A stretch of 8,632 nt of DNA, taken from positions 1 to 8,632 of the forward strand of contig JAGCTA010000304.1 of assembly GCA_017963875.1 (NCBI GenBank), in the 5' to 3' direction. The notes beneath the pieces are model-generated. The model was given only the letters and a program-made list of their open reading frames with translations, had not been told where the DNA came from and made no database searches. The stretch's first letter is position 1; each line of letters starts with the position of its first letter. The translations under genes and the position numbers were made by a program. Positions 7,217-8,632 of the stretch are shown in pieces. Source of the DNA: Victivallales bacterium. Lineage in GTDB: Bacteria; Verrucomicrobiota; Lentisphaeria; Oligosphaerales; Oligosphaeraceae.

Positions 7217-7636
7217 TCATTTCCTGACACGTTCACGGACGAACTGGTGTATGTTCGCCGTGACGATACCCCAGATATTGAAGTCTGTGCGCCCCGTCAC
7301 GTTGATGGGCTGAAACCGAGGATTGGTGGGGACAAGCCATGCGGAGCCGTCCTTCCGACGACAAAACTGCTTCACCAGAAAATCGCCTTCAAGTTCGGCG
7401 ATGACAATGGAGCCGTCTTTAGCGTCAAGACTTTTGTCCACGACGAGTATGTCTCCCGAATGGATGCCCGCGCCAATCATCGAGTCTCCCTGGACGCGGA
7501 CAAAGAATGTCGCGGCCGGGCGATAGACGAGAACACTGTTCAGGTCCATTTGCCCCTCTGCGTCATTCTCCGCAGTGGATGGGAAATCTGCCGGTGTCTG
7601 CCCAATGCCCAGAGTGGAACCTTCTTGCCGTTTCAT
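7217..7636 (-). CDS. umuD: Orphan UmuD-like S24 (LexA-fold) self-processing peptidase
   Basis: This 139-residue protein has the same length as E. coli UmuD and the same arrangement. A short N-terminal arm leads to FPSTAENDAEGQMDLN (compare the UmuD FPSP...IDLN region), then the catalytic Ser motif GDSMI (S52), the GDILVVD core, and the general-base Lys in FLVKQF (K89). There is no DNA-binding helix-turn-helix, so it is UmuD-like rather than a LexA or CI repressor. UmuD is normally cleaved at Cys24-Gly25 and then joins UmuC to form error-prone polymerase V. Here the equivalent dipeptide before FPS appears to be Ala16-Asp17, so self-cleavage may differ. No umuC follows: the next 309 bases are non-coding. 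SD-like AAGGAAA lies just before the ATG. It could serve a distant umuC, or be a prophage or SOS-linked remnant. Family assignment is firm, function uncertain. Confidence 0.88.
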   Translation of the reverse strand: MKRQEGSTLGIGQTPADFPSTAENDAEGQMDLNSVLVYRPAATFFVRVQGDSMIGAGIHSGDILVVDKSLDAKDGSIVIAELEGDFLVKQFCRRKDGSAWLVPTNPRFQPINVTGRTDFNIWGIVTANIHQFVRERVRK

Positions 7637-7661
7637 TTTTCATTTCCTTTTTTATATAATA

Positions 7662-7677
7662 TTTATTCGCTAATAAA
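7662..7677. promoter_or_regulatory. 16-bp palindrome in the umuD-like promoter region, candidate operator
   Basis: TTTATTCGCTAATAAA is a perfect inverted repeat with 6-bp arms around CGCT, 25 bp upstream of the umuD-like ATG, within AT-rich DNA where the promoter must lie. It could be a repressor operator. It matches neither the E. coli SOS box (CTG-N10-CAG) nor the Bacillus box (GAAC-N4-GTTC), so SOS control is not demonstrated. In AT-rich DNA a chance palindrome is possible. Confidence 0.3.
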
Positions 7678-7797
7678 ATAATGTATATTTGAATTCCGGC
7701 GTTGCAAATTCATTGGTGGACATTTGATTGGACAAGCTGTCTTTCCCATGCTGGAATGGCTGACTTCTACCACCCATAAACATAAAACATCCCGTTC

Positions 7798-7830
7798 AGC
7801 CTGTCGGCATCATGCCCGGCGGGCTTTTTT
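7798..7830 (+). terminator. Rho-independent terminator, plus-strand orientation
   Basis: AGCCTGTCGG (7798-7807) pairs with CCGGCGGGCT (7816-7825) over 10 bp with two G-U pairs and an 8-nt loop, followed by six T residues. It is a strong intrinsic terminator on the plus strand. It sits upstream of the RecE-like fragment and downstream of no recognisable plus-strand gene, so it may end a short RNA or be a remnant of a lost gene. It also shows that the ATG at 7812 is not the nuclease start. Confidence 0.75.
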
Positions 7831-7952
7831 GTGCCCGGAAACAGAAAAAATCACCGGACTTGTTGCGGATTCGGCCGGTTCCGTTGGATACGGAGATCGA
7901 GAGGCTGCCACGATGGCCGCCACAAGGCAATCACCAAAAACAAGGAATCCGC

Positions 7953-8402
7953 ATGAAGACTGTAAGACTGCTTTCCATCCCGACGGAGGAGTACCATGCC
8001 GACAACAGGAGCGGCCGGTACATGTCGAGCCACCTTCTGGCCGACTTCCGGGAATCACCGGAACTCTACCGCCGAAAGACGAACGGCGAGATCGCCGAGG
8101 CCGAAAGCCCGGCGCTGGCGCTGAGGCGCGCCGCACACTGCCTCATCCTCGAAGGGCGCCCCGCCTTCGACCGCGAGTACGTCGTCTCGGAGGGGCCTCT
8201 CAACCCGAAGACCGGCGAACCCTATGGCAAATCGACCAAGGCCTACGCCGAATGGCGCGGCTCGCAGGGGCGCGAGGTGGTGTCCTTCAAGGAATACGGC
8301 TTTCTCATGAAGCTGGAGCTTTCGGTCCGGCTCCACGGCGGCGCCTCCGAACTTCTGGCCAGAGGCGCCGCGGAGGGCGTCGTCCGCGCCGAATACATGT
8401 GA
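7953..8402 (+). pseudogene. Truncated RecE-like (DUF3799, PD-(D/E)XK) phage exonuclease, N-terminal fragment
   Basis: This 149-residue reading frame resembles the N-terminal half of RecE-like phage exonucleases. It shows YHADNRSGRYMSSHLLADF (14-32), ESPELYRR (34-41), a GTLVH-like element RRAAHCLILEG (58-68, with H62 and E68), and LNPKTGEPYGKSTKAYAEW (83-101). The family normally continues past the GVVRAEY-type segment into the catalytic Asp and E-x-K residues. Here the frame ends at EYM-stop, so the active site is missing and the product cannot be an active nuclease of this type. The start at 7953 is chosen because AAGGA lies just upstream. The earlier in-frame ATG at 7812 lies in the loop of a terminator hairpin and would add 47 residues with no family resemblance. 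The gene is markedly GC-rich, unlike the operon, and the DNA turns very AT-rich immediately after the stop. Phage origin is likely. It could instead be an intact short protein of unknown role, but that is less likely. Confidence 0.72.
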
Positions 8403-8632
8403 ATTTTACAAAATAATGATTTTTATTTGAATTTAAAAACACGATTCATGACATTATTACTTTGATAATCGGACAAAATATGAATTTATATTCTATATTT
8501 AATTTGAATAAACCATAATAATGATTATATTTAATATATATTAATATTAATGGATTATGTCATCTTGGGCAAATACAATGTTATTTTCAGTTTGAAAATA
8601 CTCAATAACTCAATAAAACTCTTCTTTTTGTG
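8403..8632. other. Very AT-rich non-coding tail after the truncated nuclease
   Basis: No reading frame or RNA gene can be supported. The stretch is overwhelmingly A/T. It contains overlapping perfect palindromes TTAATATATATTAA (8531-8544) and ATTAATATTAAT (8540-8551), and a tandem duplication of CTCAATAA (8601-8616). It could be promoter-rich intergenic DNA for a gene to the right, or the far side of a recombination junction. No terminator follows the truncated frame. Confidence 0.6.

Larger units (their letters stand above)
7637..7952. other. 316-bp divergent non-coding region between umuD-like gene and RecE-like fragment
   Basis: No convincing gene is present. The AT-rich left part (7637-7695) should hold the umuD-like promoter and contains a 16-bp palindrome. 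A strong plus-strand terminator hairpin is at 7798-7830. The 120 bases after it form the leader of the RecE-like fragment and end in AAGGA just before ATG 7953. Open frames through 7724-7950 show no family resemblance and run through the terminator, so they are not called. Confidence 0.65.

Noticed and set aside
7217..7636. LexA or phage CI repressor
   Set aside because: No helix-turn-helix domain is present. The short arm and 139-residue length fit UmuD.
7247..7681. 144-codon plus-strand frame opposite the umuD-like gene
   Set aside because: The minus strand encodes a clear S24 peptidase with Ser/Lys dyad. The plus frame has no recognisable motif.
7810..8336. Minus-strand frames opposite the RecE-like fragment
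   Set aside because: Shadow frames in GC-rich DNA without motifs or SD.
7724..8416. 230-codon plus-strand frame overlapping the RecE-like fragment
   Set aside because: Arg/Pro-rich low-complexity translation typical of a wrong frame in GC-rich DNA. It also runs through a terminator hairpin, and the RecE-like frame in this region has family motifs and an SD.
8403..8632. CRISPR repeats or a replication origin in the AT-rich tail
   Set aside because: There are no regularly spaced repeats, DnaA boxes or iterons. Only short palindromes and one tandem 8-mer are present.

Overview
The window looks like a bacterial accessory island. The organism cannot be named from it. Shine-Dalgarno (SD) sequences are good and hairpin/T-run terminators are present, which suits many Gram-negative gut or environmental bacteria. 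A Verrucomicrobiota/Lentisphaerota-like host is only a guess. Base composition is mosaic by eye: the main minus-strand operon is moderate, the plus-strand nuclease fragment near 8.0-8.4 kb is strongly GC-rich, and the last 230 bases are extremely AT-rich.

About 6.9 kb on the minus strand is one operon, read from right to left. It encodes a short TerY/YegL-like von Willebrand factor A (VWA) protein (6907-6269), a long PP2C-type protein phosphatase with an unusual N-terminal extension (6172-4580), an atypical Ser/Thr kinase with a C-terminal zinc ribbon and a possible FHA-like end (4587-3061), a second VWA protein with a cysteine-rich tail (3048-2047), and a large DUF4011-type superfamily 1 helicase that runs off the left edge (2030 to before 1). 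The first three classes form the TerY-P (TerY-phosphorylation) triad, of which E. coli yegL-yegK-yegI is a simpler relative. The close packing implies coordinated expression: an 8-bp overlap between phosphatase and kinase, then gaps of 12 and 16 bp. The best reading is a phospho-signalling module (kinase and phosphatase), with metal-dependent VWA scaffolds, controlling a nucleic-acid helicase effector. That fits a stress-response or anti-phage role. The role is inferred, not shown.

Upstream of the operon, also on the minus strand, lies an orphan UmuD-like S24 peptidase (7636-7217). Its Ser/Lys dyad is present, the usual self-cleavage dipeptide is altered, and there is no umuC beside it. A roughly 300-base non-coding stretch separates it from the operon and holds a candidate operon promoter and a plus-strand-oriented terminator.

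To the right, on the plus strand, is the N-terminal part of a RecE-like (DUF3799 / PD-(D/E)XK family) phage recombination exonuclease (7953-8402). It stops just before the catalytic core, exactly where the composition collapses to AT-rich DNA. This points to prophage debris and a recombination junction beside the island. No tRNA, rRNA, CRISPR array, transposase or integrase is visible.
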